From Pteria penguin (Eukaryota > Mollusca > Bivalvia > Pterioida > Pteriidae): 64,000 nucleotides of DNA. The notes beneath the pieces were generated by a model. It had not been told where the DNA came from. It worked only from the letters and a program-made list of their open reading frames with translations, and did not search any database. A program made the position numbers and the translations under genes. This document shows positions 1-11,750 of this stretch, piece after piece; positions within the stretch are counted from its first letter, which is position 1, and every line of letters starts with the position of its first letter. Where the stretch lies: the NCBI GenBank assembly GCA_035048485.1, contig CM068587.1, forward strand, positions 36,188,316-36,252,315, given 5' to 3'.

Positions 1-245
1 AAATGTATGCATAGTGTTCCGTGCAGGGATCGTCTGTCCACTGATATCCGTAGTCCTTTCGCATGACTAAGCAGTGCTGGTTATCTATAAGATGTTAAGC
101 CTTAGGTGATATAATATATACACATCATGATACTATTATACATATTATATTATAATATTACGCAAAATTTATAAAAAAAAAATTACAAAAAGTCTGAATA
201 TGGTAATGTTTAGAATACTGGTTTGTAAAATTATTTCTCTTTGGT

Positions 246-330
246 ACCTCTAACATTATTTAGTTCTCCAGGATGCCAATCTATATAAGAATTACTAATA
301 TATAAGTTAATTATATCATATAACGCAAAA
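246..330 (-). pseudogene. Truncated duplicate of a C-type lectin exon
   Basis: Reading the minus strand, this stretch encodes SYIDWHPGELNNVRG followed by a possible splice donor (gtacca). It repeats the carbohydrate-site part of the better exon at 409-520, but lacks the upstream WLGGSD part, and the EPN motif has become ELN. It looks like a partial tandem duplication of the exon. It could be an alternative exon, but no acceptor or open frame continues upstream of the shared part. Confidence 0.45.
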
Positions 331-408
331 AATACAGTGGATTTCCTGATATCAGCGATGAAATCAGAAGCGTAGGATGAGTAAGCTTCTCCTGTTTGTA
401 TGCTCTAC

Positions 409-520
409 CTTTATAATTATTTGGTTCTCCAGGATGCCAATCTGTATATGTTAAACGCTCTTGCGATTTGGCCAATATCCATTCTCCCTCCAACATTAAA
501 TCACTTCCTCCTAGCCAGAA
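409..520 (-). CDS. C-type lectin domain exon (partial gene)
   Basis: On the minus strand an acceptor (gaaagcaag) is followed by an open exon encoding FWLGGSDLMLEGEW and then YTDWHPGEPNN, ending at a donor (aaag/gtagag). WLGG, the EGEW turn and WxPGEPNN are the conserved core of C-type lectin-like domains; EPN is the triplet associated with mannose-type calcium-dependent sugar binding. The remaining exons (signal peptide, N-terminal half and the WND/C-terminal cysteine part) are not visible within the window and would lie beyond the left edge or have been lost. The exon is intact, but the broken duplicate immediately downstream suggests the locus is rearranged. Such lectins are secreted or membrane-bound recognition proteins; the role here is inferred from the family only. 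Confidence 0.6.
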
Positions 521-1370
521 CTTGCTTTCTTATCAATATGAAATCCAAGTGAAAAGACAATGATAATAATGTTACAGATGATTATGATTCAACAATCATG
601 TTTACATCTCTGAAAAGGGAAACTTCGTCCGTTAAATTGACGTGTGTTATGCTATGCTGTACTTATACTGGAAATGAAATATTGTTAAAGTTTTAACATA
701 TTCTACCACAAATCTTACTAAGATAATTCATCTTTGTCTTAAATCTTTCCACACTATTAGGTACAAAATACTTCAGTGTCTGTTAAGCCTTTACTAAAAC
801 TACAATTCACTTACGTGTCTCGTGGTGTACTTGTGCTTTTAAAAAATTATCCTCTGCGCTATTTTCAATTGTGACCAAAGTACTTTGATATATCTCGCAT
901 AATTTCTGAAATTGACGAAAATTTGTAAATCATTCTATAACTAATGAGTATCTCCCACATGTTCATCCACAAATCTGTAATTTAACTGTATATGGGGGGG
1001 GGGGGGGGGGGCGTAAGGGGCTCTGGTAGGTCAGTCTGGTAATAAACTTGCCCTTCAAATATTTCTACTTTTTGAATTTTTGCCTTCACTGGATATACAT
1101 TAGCTGTGGCAATACTGATATGGAATGCTTGATTATTCCATGTATATATCATGTTAAAATTTATCAAAGAATTATTAAGGTTTAAAAAACTGAATTGATA
1201 TTAAATAGGAAATTACCAGATAATTTAAATAATTCAAAATGGAAAACCCAAAATAATGAACAATCCATAGTAGAAACCATGTTTACTAATTTAATGAGAA
1301 ATCAGCCATAAACACGTTAACTATATATTTATTATTACAGTTACAATTAAAGCCATAGAGGAGATAGACT
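521..1370. other. No gene seen; contains an 18-base G run
   Basis: AT-rich sequence without a recognisable exon. It includes an uninterrupted run of 18 G at 994-1011, which makes an artefactual poly-proline reading frame on the minus strand. Confidence 0.5.
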
Positions 1371-1379
1371 ATGTACATT

Positions 1380-3320
1380 TTGTTAGTAATATTGATGAAA
1401 ATGCTTTATTTCATGGTTCAAATAGTGATCAGATGTAAAGCCAACATTGCAAATGAAAGATCTTTGCTGTATCCGCAGATATTACGTATTATAACTGCAG
1501 AGGTAAAGGACATTTTGCCAACAAATGCCCTTGAAAGAAGAGAGAAGCTTCGAAAAACACAGAATTTGCATCTGTCCCAAACGCACAGCCCTCACAGTGC
1601 TGAGTCAAAGTGTAGAAGGGCACCTTGCTGACTCATTTGAAAATATTCAAGATATAACAACCATTTACCTAAATGGTCATTTTTAGATGCCTGTTTGATT
1701 CGGAATCCGAAGTATCATTATATCATCAGATTTTTTTAAAAAACGTTTAGATGGAGACCAACTTTCAGATATCACCAAATATTTGTGAATTGCTACTTTC
1801 GGCAATTTTAGCGTTCTGTACACTGGATATATCGAACTGGATCTTACAATAAATAGTAAAAAATAGACTTCCATAGGAATACTTGTAGGAGATATCACCG
1901 AAGGAAATTCCGCTACACCAGCACTGTTAAGTAACAATGTCTTGAGAAAATTGAGAACCAAGTGTCCTGAAGTAAGTAAGACTGACAAAGTATTTGCAAC
2001 AGCTAATTAGAACTTGACACAGCGACAAAGAAATCCTCATTTGTTAAAGTAGCAGGTAATCTTCCGATGTGTTTCAGCTAATAGTATGAAAGGTGTCATT
2101 GGATATATTAAGGAATACAGGAAAGGTGAGGAGTTCATTGCAGCAGTTCAAGCAATATTAACAGAGACTGGGTCATCACCAAGAAATATACTGGTTATAG
2201 GTACAGTTGGATATGCAGAACGCGAACAAATTCCTGTTAGAGTTTTAAATTTAGATGACGAATATATATTGTTGCAAACTGTTGATGTACTTCAGTTGTC
2301 AAATGATGAGTTTTCAGTGTAGTGCACGAAACAGGAAGTATGTATTAAAAGAATTAACGTTGGTTTAGGGAATACTTTAGATACAAAGAAACCAATAAAT
2401 TAAGTTGGGGATAGTGATATGAGTGAAAAAAGAACAGTACATTTCAAGAACTTTTCATCAGATATTTTTAGTAAACATGAAGATATTGGACTCGATAATC
2501 GACAGTGAAACATCGTATACATTTAGTCGATGATAAGCCTATTAAATTACCCCGTCAACTAATACCTTCTAACGAATTAGATGAAGTGAAGAATCATATA
2601 AAAAAAAATACTAAATCACGGAATACTACGAGAAAATAAGCGCCCATATGCATCGGCTGTGGTCGTTGTTAGAAAAAAAGATGGACGCATACGAACACTG
2701 AACGCGAAAACAAAAAGGGATGCCTATCCATTACCTCGTATAGAAGAGACCCTGGACATATTACATGAAGCTCGGAATTTCGGTTCATTGGACTTAGTTC
2801 AAGGATACCATCAAGTAGCAATGGAAAAATCAGAGACAGAAAAAAAAAAGACAGCATCTCGTGTAGGATCAGGAGGTTTATATGAATACGTGCTTTTTGG
2901 TCCATATAAAAGTTCAGCAACTTTTTCAAAAATTAATGGAGGCTTGTTTACATGAGGAAAATTTTGAATCTCTTGTAATATATCTTAATGATATTTAAAT
3001 ATTTTCCAAAACCGTCGATCAACATATTGAAAGGTTAGACAACGTTTTTCAGAAATTGAAGAAACATGGATTAAAGTTAAAACCTTCAAAATGACATTTC
3101 TTTTTGCGTGAAGTAAAAGATCTTAGACATATCATTTCAGAAGATTGCACCGCCACTGATCCTAAAAAGACTAAAGTTATTCGAAATTGGCCGAAGCAAA
3201 ATCAGAGAAGGATCTGCGTTCTTTTTTAGGATTAGCCGGTTATTACCGACAATTTTTAAAAGACTTTTCGAAAAAGCTCGTCCAATACATCACTTAACAT
3301 CTAAACCTAAATCAAAATCA
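1380..3320 (+). mobile_element. Decayed Ty3/gypsy LTR retrotransposon (gag-pol remnant)
   Basis: In order on the plus strand: a gag zinc-knuckle remnant at about 1490-1530 (CRGKGHFANKC, first cysteine replaced by tyrosine); a retropepsin remnant near 1686-1760 where the DTGSEV-type active site reads DSESEV; then reverse transcriptase from about 2560. The RT keeps VVVRKKDGRIR, LNAKTKRDAYPLPRIEETLD and SLDLVQGYHQVAMEK, typical of Ty3/gypsy. The catalytic box at 2981 reads YLND followed by a stop instead of YLDD, so the polymerase is dead. Downstream the connection region (HGLKLKPSK, FLGLAGYYRQF) is readable to about 3316. Frameshifts and stops occur throughout. No LTRs, RNase H or integrase were identified. 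Confidence 0.85.
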
Positions 3321-3840
3321 TAGCCATCTGTAATACAATAATGTAATAATACGAACATTTGTGAGACCCTGAAAACAAATGACGAGACCGGGTGTACGAT
3401 AGGAGTAAGGGAATGGAGAAGGGATTTTTTAAAAATATATATACCATTGCGTCCATCCATGTCTCGGTATCTCTACTAAAATGGTAACAAGACAGATCGT
3501 ATTGCATCCATCCATTAGGACAACCTGTGAAATGATATAAATTCCTTTATATATCGGGGGAATTTGTAAAATAATGTTATAAGTATTGACACCCAAGTAA
3601 ACAGTAACGTCGACTAGTATTTTATCGCTATTAACAACTTTCTGACGATACATTCGTGAGATGGATTAAGTTATCAGAGCTCTCTGTACTGGCTATTTTA
3701 ACAACTTTAATAATGATAATGTACATATTGCTTCATTGAAATCATATGAGTAAAAGTCTGAGATAGCGGTCCGATTTTCACAACCCAAAGTCCAAAAACA
3801 CCCAGTATACATATATAATACAAGCAATCAAGGACCGCTG
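3321..3840. other. No gene seen
   Basis: AT-rich sequence between two retroelement remnants. Short open frames here have no recognisable motif. Confidence 0.4.
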
Positions 3841-3849
3841 TTAAAACAG

Positions 3850-5080
3850 AGCAGGGGCCAGGTATCATGCAGGAGTTAGTATCACCTGCTGACCGGTCAC
3901 ACTCGCCGTGATGCCAAAAATATATGCGAATTAGTATCATTCCCAGTCATAAGAAACGGCACAGCCATACTCAAAATCGGTATATGCCATGATCATTATA
4001 GATAATACAGTATTGTAAAGTGGTAATTTAGTCTTACTACTCTTAAGTAAGGAGATCAGCATATTAGACAAAGATTTATCATATGAGCAATTTAGGCCGT
4101 TAGAGCGATCGTAAAATTTGCGGAATTTTGACTTGAAGCGTGATATTTAATATCATTAAGATATATATTATGTAAAGGAATTATATTCTAAAGAAGCTCG
4201 AGCAAACCAGATATCTGAGACACATAAACTCCACACGCAGGTTATAAAGTAATGTTACTACTAGTATATAGTACGTTAACAAAGGGAAAATAAAGTCATT
4301 ACGCATTTCATAAAGTGAGGTAGTAAGTCAATAACCAGTAGAAGATCTAAATGTGAATGCACATAAGTTGGATGTTGTAATGTCTTTAAATTCCAATTCA
4401 TTGTATATACGTATGTATCAAAGTTCTTATTATTTATAGACAGTACATCATCAGTATAGCTGAATGTAACATTAAAGTCCAATGCCAGTTGCATCTTACT
4501 TAAAAGTTTTTGTATGAATTCAGAAAGTCCAGCATATATCGACATCAGAGTACTGGAATTTAGATTCAGAGTGATTTTGCACGAATTATGTGTCTGTGTA
4601 TCATAACACAATATATTTATCTGCGTGAATCCTTTTTTGTGAAAAAAGCCCTGTTATTGATAATTTTGAAGAGTCTGTTTTCCAATGTATCATGAGGTTT
4701 AGTGATAGAAAAAACATAAAACTGAATGTATTTAACAGTGGACAAATTTTGAGATTTCAAGCTTTTCTATAAGTTCTTGGAGATTTTTTAATATCAAAAA
4801 CTGATTAACACCACTTCTAGAAAACATTACATCGGAGTACGTCTGAGATTTCTCCTGAACTGCAAATAGTATTTTTGTAAGGAGGGCTGATAGAGGTTTT
4901 GTGGAGTACTCACTGGATCCTACAATAAAACTATGCTTAAATGGACCTTTGTGTAGTTTTGTAATCCAATACAAGTAGGGTAACTAAAATTTACTCTCTT
5001 AAGTACATATGTTAAAGGCATTCACGTCAGATTTATGATTATCAATAATTTCATCTACTGAGTGTGATTGACTTTACAAA
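3850..5080 (-). mobile_element. Penelope-like retroelement fragment, copy A
   Basis: Reading down the minus strand from 5075: DEIIDNHKSDV, then the ITKLHKGPFKHSFIVGSSEY block (4974-4732) and SRSGVNQFLILKN, a gap, then FSYTDDVLSINNKNF (4480-4430; catalytic YxDD written YTDD), LTTSLYEMRNDFIFP (near 4320) and PACGVYVSQI (near 4210). These are the conserved blocks of the same RT family as copies B and C, in the same order, with frameshifts and internal loss. At 3850-3910 lies the element's characteristic 3' segment (cctgctgaccggtcaca). The 5' half, including any endonuclease, is missing, which is ordinary 5' truncation for a retroelement. It belongs to the same subfamily as copy C rather than copy B. 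Confidence 0.8.
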
Positions 5081-5354
5081 CTAACATTACACATATTTTA
5101 GCATTTATATTCCGTTTTTTACTAACGTAATTTTACCAAAAGTATTTCTTACCACATATAACTGTTGCGAAGGCAATGGTCACCGTAAGGGATCTCATGA
5201 TGTATTGTTGAATAGTTTACTGTATGTAATTGATGGCCGAGATTCATATCTTATCATTTGACATTTGATACAACGACTAGATTAGAAACAAATGGAAAGA
5301 GATCAGACTTGATAAACGACATTATCCCACCTTGGGCAAAAATCTCGAAATCTG
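5081..5354. other. No gene seen
   Basis: Unassigned sequence between Penelope-like copy A and the MITE that hosts the mariner insertion. Confidence 0.4.
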
Positions 5355-5421
5355 ATTGGTTAAGAAAAACCCAATATTTCATTGTATTCGACTACCATTA
5401 GCCGTATATTATGTTAATATA

Positions 5422-6759
5422 CGAGGGGTGTTCCGAAATTATTGTTACTTGCGCAATATCTCGTGGAAATAGTGCTAAATGAGCTTAAAACTACCTCATG
5501 GCGATAGCGTGATATCTGAAGCGTGGTATAGGTAAATTTCTCGCTCACAATTACACTGACCTTGGTGCTGTGTACATTGTTTTGTAGCGTACTCGTTACA
5601 CTCTATATAAATATGGTTGGCAAGAGAGCTGAAAACGTAATTAAAATTAGGGCCTATATCAAAGGTAGGTCTCTACTTGGCTTAAAGGCGGTAGATATTC
5701 ATCGTGAGGTGTGTGTGATATTCATGGGAAGGGTCAAATGTCATATATGACTATTTGTAGGTGGGTTGCTCGATTTAAGTCGGGACACCAGCAGCTGAAA
5801 GATGCTGCTCACACAGGTCGCCCTGCAACAACAACAACAAAGCATAACATTGAACGAAATCGGCAAATCCTTGAAAAAGATGCAAGGTACACTGTCAGGC
5901 AGTTAGCTAAAATGACAGGCTTGTCTTTAGCACGTATTCACTGTATTTTAAAGAAACATCTTAAGCTGGGCAAGATCAATGCCAGGTGGATACCCCATTT
6001 ACTAACTGACGATCAAAAGAGGTCCCGAGTTGACAAGGCCAAATCCTTATTGAAGAAATATCCCAAAATACAGCAAAAAGGCTTTTGATAATTTGGTCCC
6101 AGGTGATGAAACATGGGTGTATTTTTTCGAGCCCAAAAGAAAATGCTCTGATCGAATCTGGGCAAACAAAATGCCAGGCGCCCTAGCATTGCTAAAAGAA
6201 TACGCACCGTGATGAAGGTTTTGTATGTCATATTTTTTATAACAAGGGTCCAATCATGCAAATCCCTGTTCCGAAAGACAAAACTGTCACAGCAAAGTAT
6301 TATAGAGACGTTGTACTTCGAAAACTGAAGAAAGTCTACAAACGCCGCCGCCCACATACAGGTTTGAAGTACCTCAGGCTCTTGCATGACACTGCGCCAG
6401 CACACAAGGGGCGTATTGTAACGGAGTTTTTGAAGGCAGAAAAGGTCACTGTCCTCCCCCACCCTGCATTTTCCCCAGACTTGGCCCCCTGTGACTTTTC
6501 TTGTTCCCCAAACTAAAATTTCACCTATATGGAAAAAAATATAAATCAAGAAATGCCCTTGGCTCTGCCATTCACCAGTATCTTATGAGTATACCAATTC
6601 AAGAGTACGAAAACTGTTTCCAAAAGTGGATTGATCGGTTGAAACGATGCATAAATGCAGAGGGGGAGTACTTCGAAGGACAGGGCAAAGTAAAATGATC
6701 ACAATTACTTCTATCAAAAAGAAATCACCAAAGTAACAATAATTTCGGAACATCCCTCG
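5422..6759 (+). mobile_element. mariner transposon with intact terminal inverted repeats
   Basis: A 1338-bp element flanked by TA on both sides (5420-5421 and 6760-6761), the target duplication expected for Tc1/mariner. The 29-bp terminal inverted repeats at 5422-5450 and 6731-6759 differ at a single position. The unoccupied target can be read in the inverted paralogous repeat at 9665-9938, which confirms the insertion point. The transposase inside is disrupted (see 5613-6698), so the element is non-autonomous now; the near-identical TIRs argue for a fairly recent insertion. Confidence 0.93.
5613..6698 (+). pseudogene. mariner transposase, DD34D type, frameshifted
   Basis: Starts at ATG 5613 (MVGKRAENVIKIRAY) and ends at TGA 6696-6698. 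The N-terminal paired helix-turn-helix region (TICRWVARFKSG, TGRPATTTTKHN, LAKMTGLSLARIHCIL) is followed by the catalytic core. The three acidic residues lie in GDETWVYFFEP, LLHDTAPAH and SPDLAPCDF, with 34 residues between the second and third: DD34D, the mariner signature. About five frameshifts are needed to read it through (near 5715, 6085, 6170, 6235 and 6500). HDNAPAH, usual in the family, reads HDTAPAH here. The product would cut and join at TA dinucleotides; this copy cannot make a full-length protein. Confidence 0.9.
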
Positions 6760-6989
6760 TATCCCCTCCGCCGAATATACTTTTGATATACCCCCACCTC
6801 GATCTGGTGAGGTCATTTCCAGACGACAGCTGTAAACAACATGGCGGAGTCGGGCCGGTTTGCCTCGCGAAGCGAGGCGGAAATAAACAAAATCCACACG
6901 TAACTTAGCTCCAAATATACTATAAAGCGCAATAAAAAGGCAGCACGAATTTTGCGCATGTATCTCATTGAAAAACGTAAGCATCTAAC

Positions 6990-8883
6990 TCTCGATTGAA
7001 TGAGGTGTTATCGCATTTTTGCATGGACTTCAGAAAGTCGGATGGGAGAAATACAAGGTCAGTATTTTGGAAAACATCAGACATTCATTGAACAGGTACC
7101 TACATGTACATGCACCCCCTTACAGTAAGAATATTGACATAATAAAAGGACTGGAGTTTCGTGAGGCTAATATTAATGTTCGAACCATTCAAGCGGAACT
7201 CAAGAGAGAAAGGTTTCATTCAGCACCATGAAGTTGTTTCTGACAAGGATCAGCAGAGCATTTATAACTCTATGCACCTTAGCCCTGACACACCAACAAG
7301 ACTTCTGCACAAAGTGCAATTTGATATACGCCTCTATTTTTATCATAAAATATACTTTTATTAACTAAAGACACATTTTGCATCAGAACTGATCCAAATA
7401 CTGGTCTGAAATATGTATCGAAACATGTAGATTAATTGTCCAAGAATCACCGGGAATCGGACAAGGAGATCTGTGGAGGATACATGCCACATGTTGTTGG
7501 AGACAAGAAATGTCTTGTATTATCGTTTGAAAGTTACATTGCACGACTCAAGAGAAAATGCGATAGGCTATGGCAAAGACTCTATGAAGCATTTTCTTCA
7601 GATCATGAGGTTTGGTACTGTAATGGTCCTATCGCCCCAAAAACATTAGGAATATTCATGGCAAAGTTAAGCCAGCTCTGCAATCTGTGAACAACATACA
7701 CCAACCACAGTATACGTGCAACGAGAGCCACCTTATTGTCGAGAAGTCATTTTGGTGCAGCTCAAATTATGTCCGTTACAGGTATGTAACAGAGTTTTTG
7801 GCGTCATTGGAAAAATACTGTAATTTCCACTCTATTTTGTCATAACTACCATCAGTATTGAATGTCAAATCCACATCTAATTAATAAAGAGCTACCAACA
7901 TGTCTAGCCTATGATTTCGAAAGTTGTGCCTGTAGTTTGTCCCTGCTGTTGCGTAATTGCTTGTATTCTAAGTCAGTACCACAATTGCTGTGTAATCGAA
8001 GCTTTTGTCACGTTTCAATGTTTATTTAACTTTCGATCCTTATAGTGGGATTTGATGTGGAGTTTCCACATGATTGACCCAAAACTTCTGTCTTCTATTG
8101 GAACAATTACCTATTTATTGTCATGTTTATTATTATTACATGTATGTTGCATGTTCGTTGTATACATAAAAATTGAAAAGTGACATGTATGTTGCATGTA
8201 CATTGTATACATACAGACTGAAACGTGCGCAATACATCTGAGTGATACAATCTTAGAATTCACCATTGTGACCTACATGCAGTACACAAACAAATTCAGT
8301 TACTGTTCAAATTCTTAATGAACTCACACATGTTTTGTATCTGTCAGGTATATAAAAAATAACATGATGCTATACTCATATTCAAAATTATTACTTACAG
8401 GACATAAATCAGTCTCTTCTTTGGCCGTTTACCAACTGGTTAGTGATATGCAGAAGATGACGATAGGTCATACTATCGGTGAACATTTTAAATGTTCAGC
8501 AAAAAGTCTCCCTCCTTTCCTGGTCCACCTGCATGTAAGAAACCCCTAGATTCGCATACTGTCGGTGCCCGACAGCAGGTTAAAATTTGGAATCTGGACT
8601 ATATCCCGTCACTAGATAGCTGAATTATCACTGAATGTGACATTAAGCCATCATAAGTGTACAAACCTAATCTACTTTGTTAAAATATTGTTAAATGATA
8701 CTTCATTATTACATATTATTTATATTTTGATTCTACGGGTTTTGGTGAAATAAAGTACATGTCTCTTTTTGTTCATTGTCTTATCAGTGGTTACCCCTGC
8801 TGCTCTTCCACTATATGTACCCCTTTCTCCGGCAGTTGCATCAGAGACTGCAAGTACCATTGCATTACCAGATGTATCAGAAG
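6990..8883 (+). pseudogene. Crypton-type tyrosine recombinase (DUF3504-like), spliced but broken
   Basis: The N-terminal SAM-like part (EKYKVSILENIRHSLNRYL, GLEFREANINVR) spans 6990-7200; the core follows with DKDQQSIYNSMHLSPDTPT, KHVDxLSKNHRESDKE, SFESYIARLKRKCDRLWQRL and YCNGPIAPKTLGIFM. The catalytic part YTNHSIRATxATLLSRSHFG (HxxR) ends at a donor (7781/gtatgt), and the next exon (acceptor tacag, from 8401) restores GHKSVSSLAVYQ, giving the second histidine and the tyrosine nucleophile. A further Pro/Ala/Ser-rich exon fits at 8788-8883 (donor after 8532, acceptor ttatcag). Frameshifts lie near 7195, 7355 and 8490 and a TAA at 7433-7435; the region that should carry the first catalytic arginine (YRRG in relatives) is decayed. 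The family includes Cryptons and host genes domesticated from them. Confidence 0.8.
8138..8227. repeat. Tandem duplication, two 45-bp units
   Basis: Two adjacent diverged copies beginning acatgtatgttgcatgt at 8138 and 8183. Confidence 0.85.
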
Positions 8884-8889
8884 GTTAGT

Positions 8890-9660
8890 ATTTTAAACTT
8901 TTTGTTAGTTCCGTATTACATCAGACCTATCTACTGTCCCAATTTTTCTGCATTTTTTTTTTTACAATTTTCTATGCTTAAATAACAATCTACTATTCAT
9001 TTCTAGGATCCCCTTTTTACCACTTTATTTCCTATCCACAACACTTGATATTCATTTTATGTTTTGAACCGTAAGAGAATGGCAGAGCATTTAAGGTTGG
9101 CATACATGATCCTTGTCACAAGACCTTTTCAATGGCACTATGCTTTGACATTTACTTTGTTAAAGGTCGAATTTGTTACCTGCCCATGGGACCAGCAAGA
9201 TTTCCTTTTTGTGGCACCAGCGAAGCAAAGCGCCATTTAAGGATCACTTTGTCCGTCGTCCGTCTATCCATTTTTCTGTCTTTCTGTCCGCCCGTTCGTC
9301 TGTCATGCTTTGCTTTTGCTAGCGCCACACGTATTCCGGGGAATACCTAGTTAGCTCTACTCGTCAAAACCAGTCTAGCTTATGCAATACCCTTGTGTCC
9401 GTTGATATGTCCGTCTGGTTACATTTAGAGTCAAATTTAAAAAATGCAAAATTTAAAGGTGTTCAAAATTTTCAATATTTTGATATGGAGACAGTAACAC
9501 TACTTCGGTGAAGTGAATGCACACCAATGGCATGTTAAACAATACTCAAGTCCAAAAAGGCCTTGAATGAAATAAATAAGTTTTACAAAGGAGGATATAT
9601 AAATATTGGAGTTTTATTGGGTTAAAAATGACTTCGGTGGGATAATTTCATTATACACTA
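8890..9660. other. No gene seen
   Basis: Includes a short run of gtccgtc/tgtccgtc-like words near 9250-9310 and 9400-9415, which looks like decayed simple repeat. No exon with supporting motif was found. Confidence 0.4.
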
Positions 9661-9664
9661 TTTA

Positions 9665-9938
9665 ACAGGGGGTATACGAAAATATATTGGGTCCATGAAA
9701 AAAAAAGTTGTATTTTTGGAGCTAAGTTCCGTGCAAACCGCCCGACTCCGCCATGTTGTATACAGCTATCGTCTGGAAATGACCTCACCAGATCAAGGCG
9801 GGGGTATATCAAAAGTATATTCGGCGGAGTGGGTATATTTAAATAATATACGGCTGACGGGGAATGATGGGTAGTCGAATGCAATAAAATTCTTCTTAAC
9901 CAATCAGATGGACCCAATATATTTCGTGTACCCCCTGT
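9665..9938 (+). mobile_element. MITE with about 30-bp terminal inverted repeats
   Basis: The left end (9665-9695, starting acagggggtatacgaaaa) is the inverted complement of the right end (9909-9938) apart from one base gap and one change. The 274-bp interior has no coding capacity. It is the unoccupied relative, in opposite orientation, of the repeat hosting the mariner at 5422-6759. The target duplication is not clear (tttaa against taaaa). Confidence 0.75.
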
Positions 9939-9939
9939 A

Positions 9940-11650
9940 AAACACTGTATAATTATATCTTCCTCAGATGAATAATATATATAAAGAATATTCAATTATA
10001 TCGCAATCACTATGCAGATTCCAGATGGTCATTTGGCATGGACAGACGGTTTATCGCTCCAACCTTTCCACTTGCTGTGAACACGATGAATTGAAAAGTG
10101 CTATATACATGTATTAAAATCAATGCGATGTGATATCAATATTTGCCATATCATATACATTAGTTAGTGATCAGATATGTTTACTCCACAAGTACTTAGA
10201 GGCGTGAGGATTCTAGTACTGAAAATACAGGAAATCTTAAATAAAACAACGTATTTCTTGATTGAAATATATATAAATGTTTCTAAACTCATAGGAATAA
10301 AATACCACAAATAAAATAAAAATAGATATAAATAATTTTAACAGATTTAACACTCATTTTCTCTTTAATAAAAAAAATTGCGAAATAAAAACCAACGATT
10401 CGTTCTCTATGAAATTTCGAAAAAATATCCATAAACACTTTGTCCAGCCGAAATCCTATGTAGAAATTTGATCAATGGACTTTGAAGTATGGGACCTGAA
10501 ACGATAAATTTTCATCTAACATCATTTAAACTTTTTAAACGATATAATTTAGGCATTTTTCATATATTTTTCTTTCTAACAGAAAACTATCAAAATTAAA
10601 ATATTGAATGGCAATAACACTGTAAATGTTAAATTCCAGTTTTGGATCACAAACCTACAAAATTGGAAAATCCGAGAAATAGATTTATTTTTTATTTATT
10701 TTATGTACAGTTTATACTCTCTGCTTTATATGTGTATTCTTCGAAGAGAAGACAGAAGACTTTTTACCAAGCTGTATGATCCAAATCACCGAGGAGTAAA
10801 CATAAAAAAATAACAATACAACTTATCACGAAAAACGACTTTACGAAAACATTCTATTGTATTGCAGTTACGATACCGAGTTAGGACGGTCAATTAAAGT
10901 AATAAGCGTCACTGAGTTGGTGTGGTTAAACGATTTACGGGTGCCCATATTAACCACAAAAGGTGTACAATCAAAGGACACAAAGTAAAATACGTAATAA
11001 ATGCCTGAGTTATAAGCATTTTCTTTTTTTCTGCAAGTTTTCCTTAAATTGATAGTTTTTGTCCCAAACTCACTAATGACCAAGGTATGTAGCTATGTCA
11101 ACAATAGTTAATGAGTTTTAGTAGTGTCAAACGCAGGATTTAATATCTTCTATGTTTTTCTCGTATTCACCGTAGATTTTGGTGACAAGCCTATCAAACA
11201 ACATTTAAATGGCAGACAGTATTCATTTAGATGGAGTCATTTCAAAAGATCACATTTTCAGTACAACAAGCAAGTACAGACATACCTAAAATACTCTCAA
11301 AGCGGTATTATATAACAAACAACGTGTTTCATATCTTTCTGTTCTGAATTTTCTCTTCTCCAGCCTAGCCGTATAATGTTGCCTTACATGCATTAACATA
11401 TTGTATGCAGGTCAGACAGGTGAACTACGTCTTTCAGAAATATAATCTCAATTCTAATATTCGTAACAAATTAAAAAATACTTTTGTATAAAACCATTTA
11501 TCTTTAATCTCTTAATTACCATTCATCTAATGCAGTATTAACAATAACAGCGGTGAGCGATTAGGTGTATGCAAATGATACTTTTCTTTTATTCAGAAAA
11601 TGTAATCTCAACTGACTGCGCAATATTTTCCTTGTAATTTAACTAATTCC
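9940..11650. repeat. Mostly unassigned; dispersed repeat R1 at 10855-10965
   Basis: The segment 10855-10965 (gcagttacgataccgagtta, aggacggtcaat, ggtgtggttaa) recurs at 20385-20465 and is part of a longer repeat at 20275-20475. The rest is AT-rich with no supported exon. Confidence 0.55.
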
Positions 11651-11750
11651 CTTGTCATTTGGTAAATCTTTTCTCAGATGCAGCGAGGGCTGGGATATCG
11701 ACAGTGTAAGATCGATCAAGCATTGGCTTTTGAAAGTGGTTGAAAACAAA

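Larger units (their letters stand above)
5355..6985 (-). mobile_element. MITE-like repeat split by a mariner insertion
   Basis: The flanks 5355-5421 and 6760-6935 together match the reverse complement of the repeat at 9665-9938: TCTGATTGGTTAAGAA, the TATTCGACTACC-like block and GCCGTATATTAT to the left of the mariner, and CTCCGCCGAATATAC, GGTGAGGTCATTTCCAGACG and AACATGGCGGAGTCGGG to the right. The outer terminal repeat seen in the other copy is not recognisable here, so the copy is older or truncated. Confidence 0.7.

Noticed and set aside
982..1167. Frame ending in a poly-proline stretch
   Set aside because: Created by an 18-base G run; no other coding evidence.
9132..9350. 72-residue open frame
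   Set aside because: Falls in decayed gtccgtc-type simple repeat with no family resemblance.
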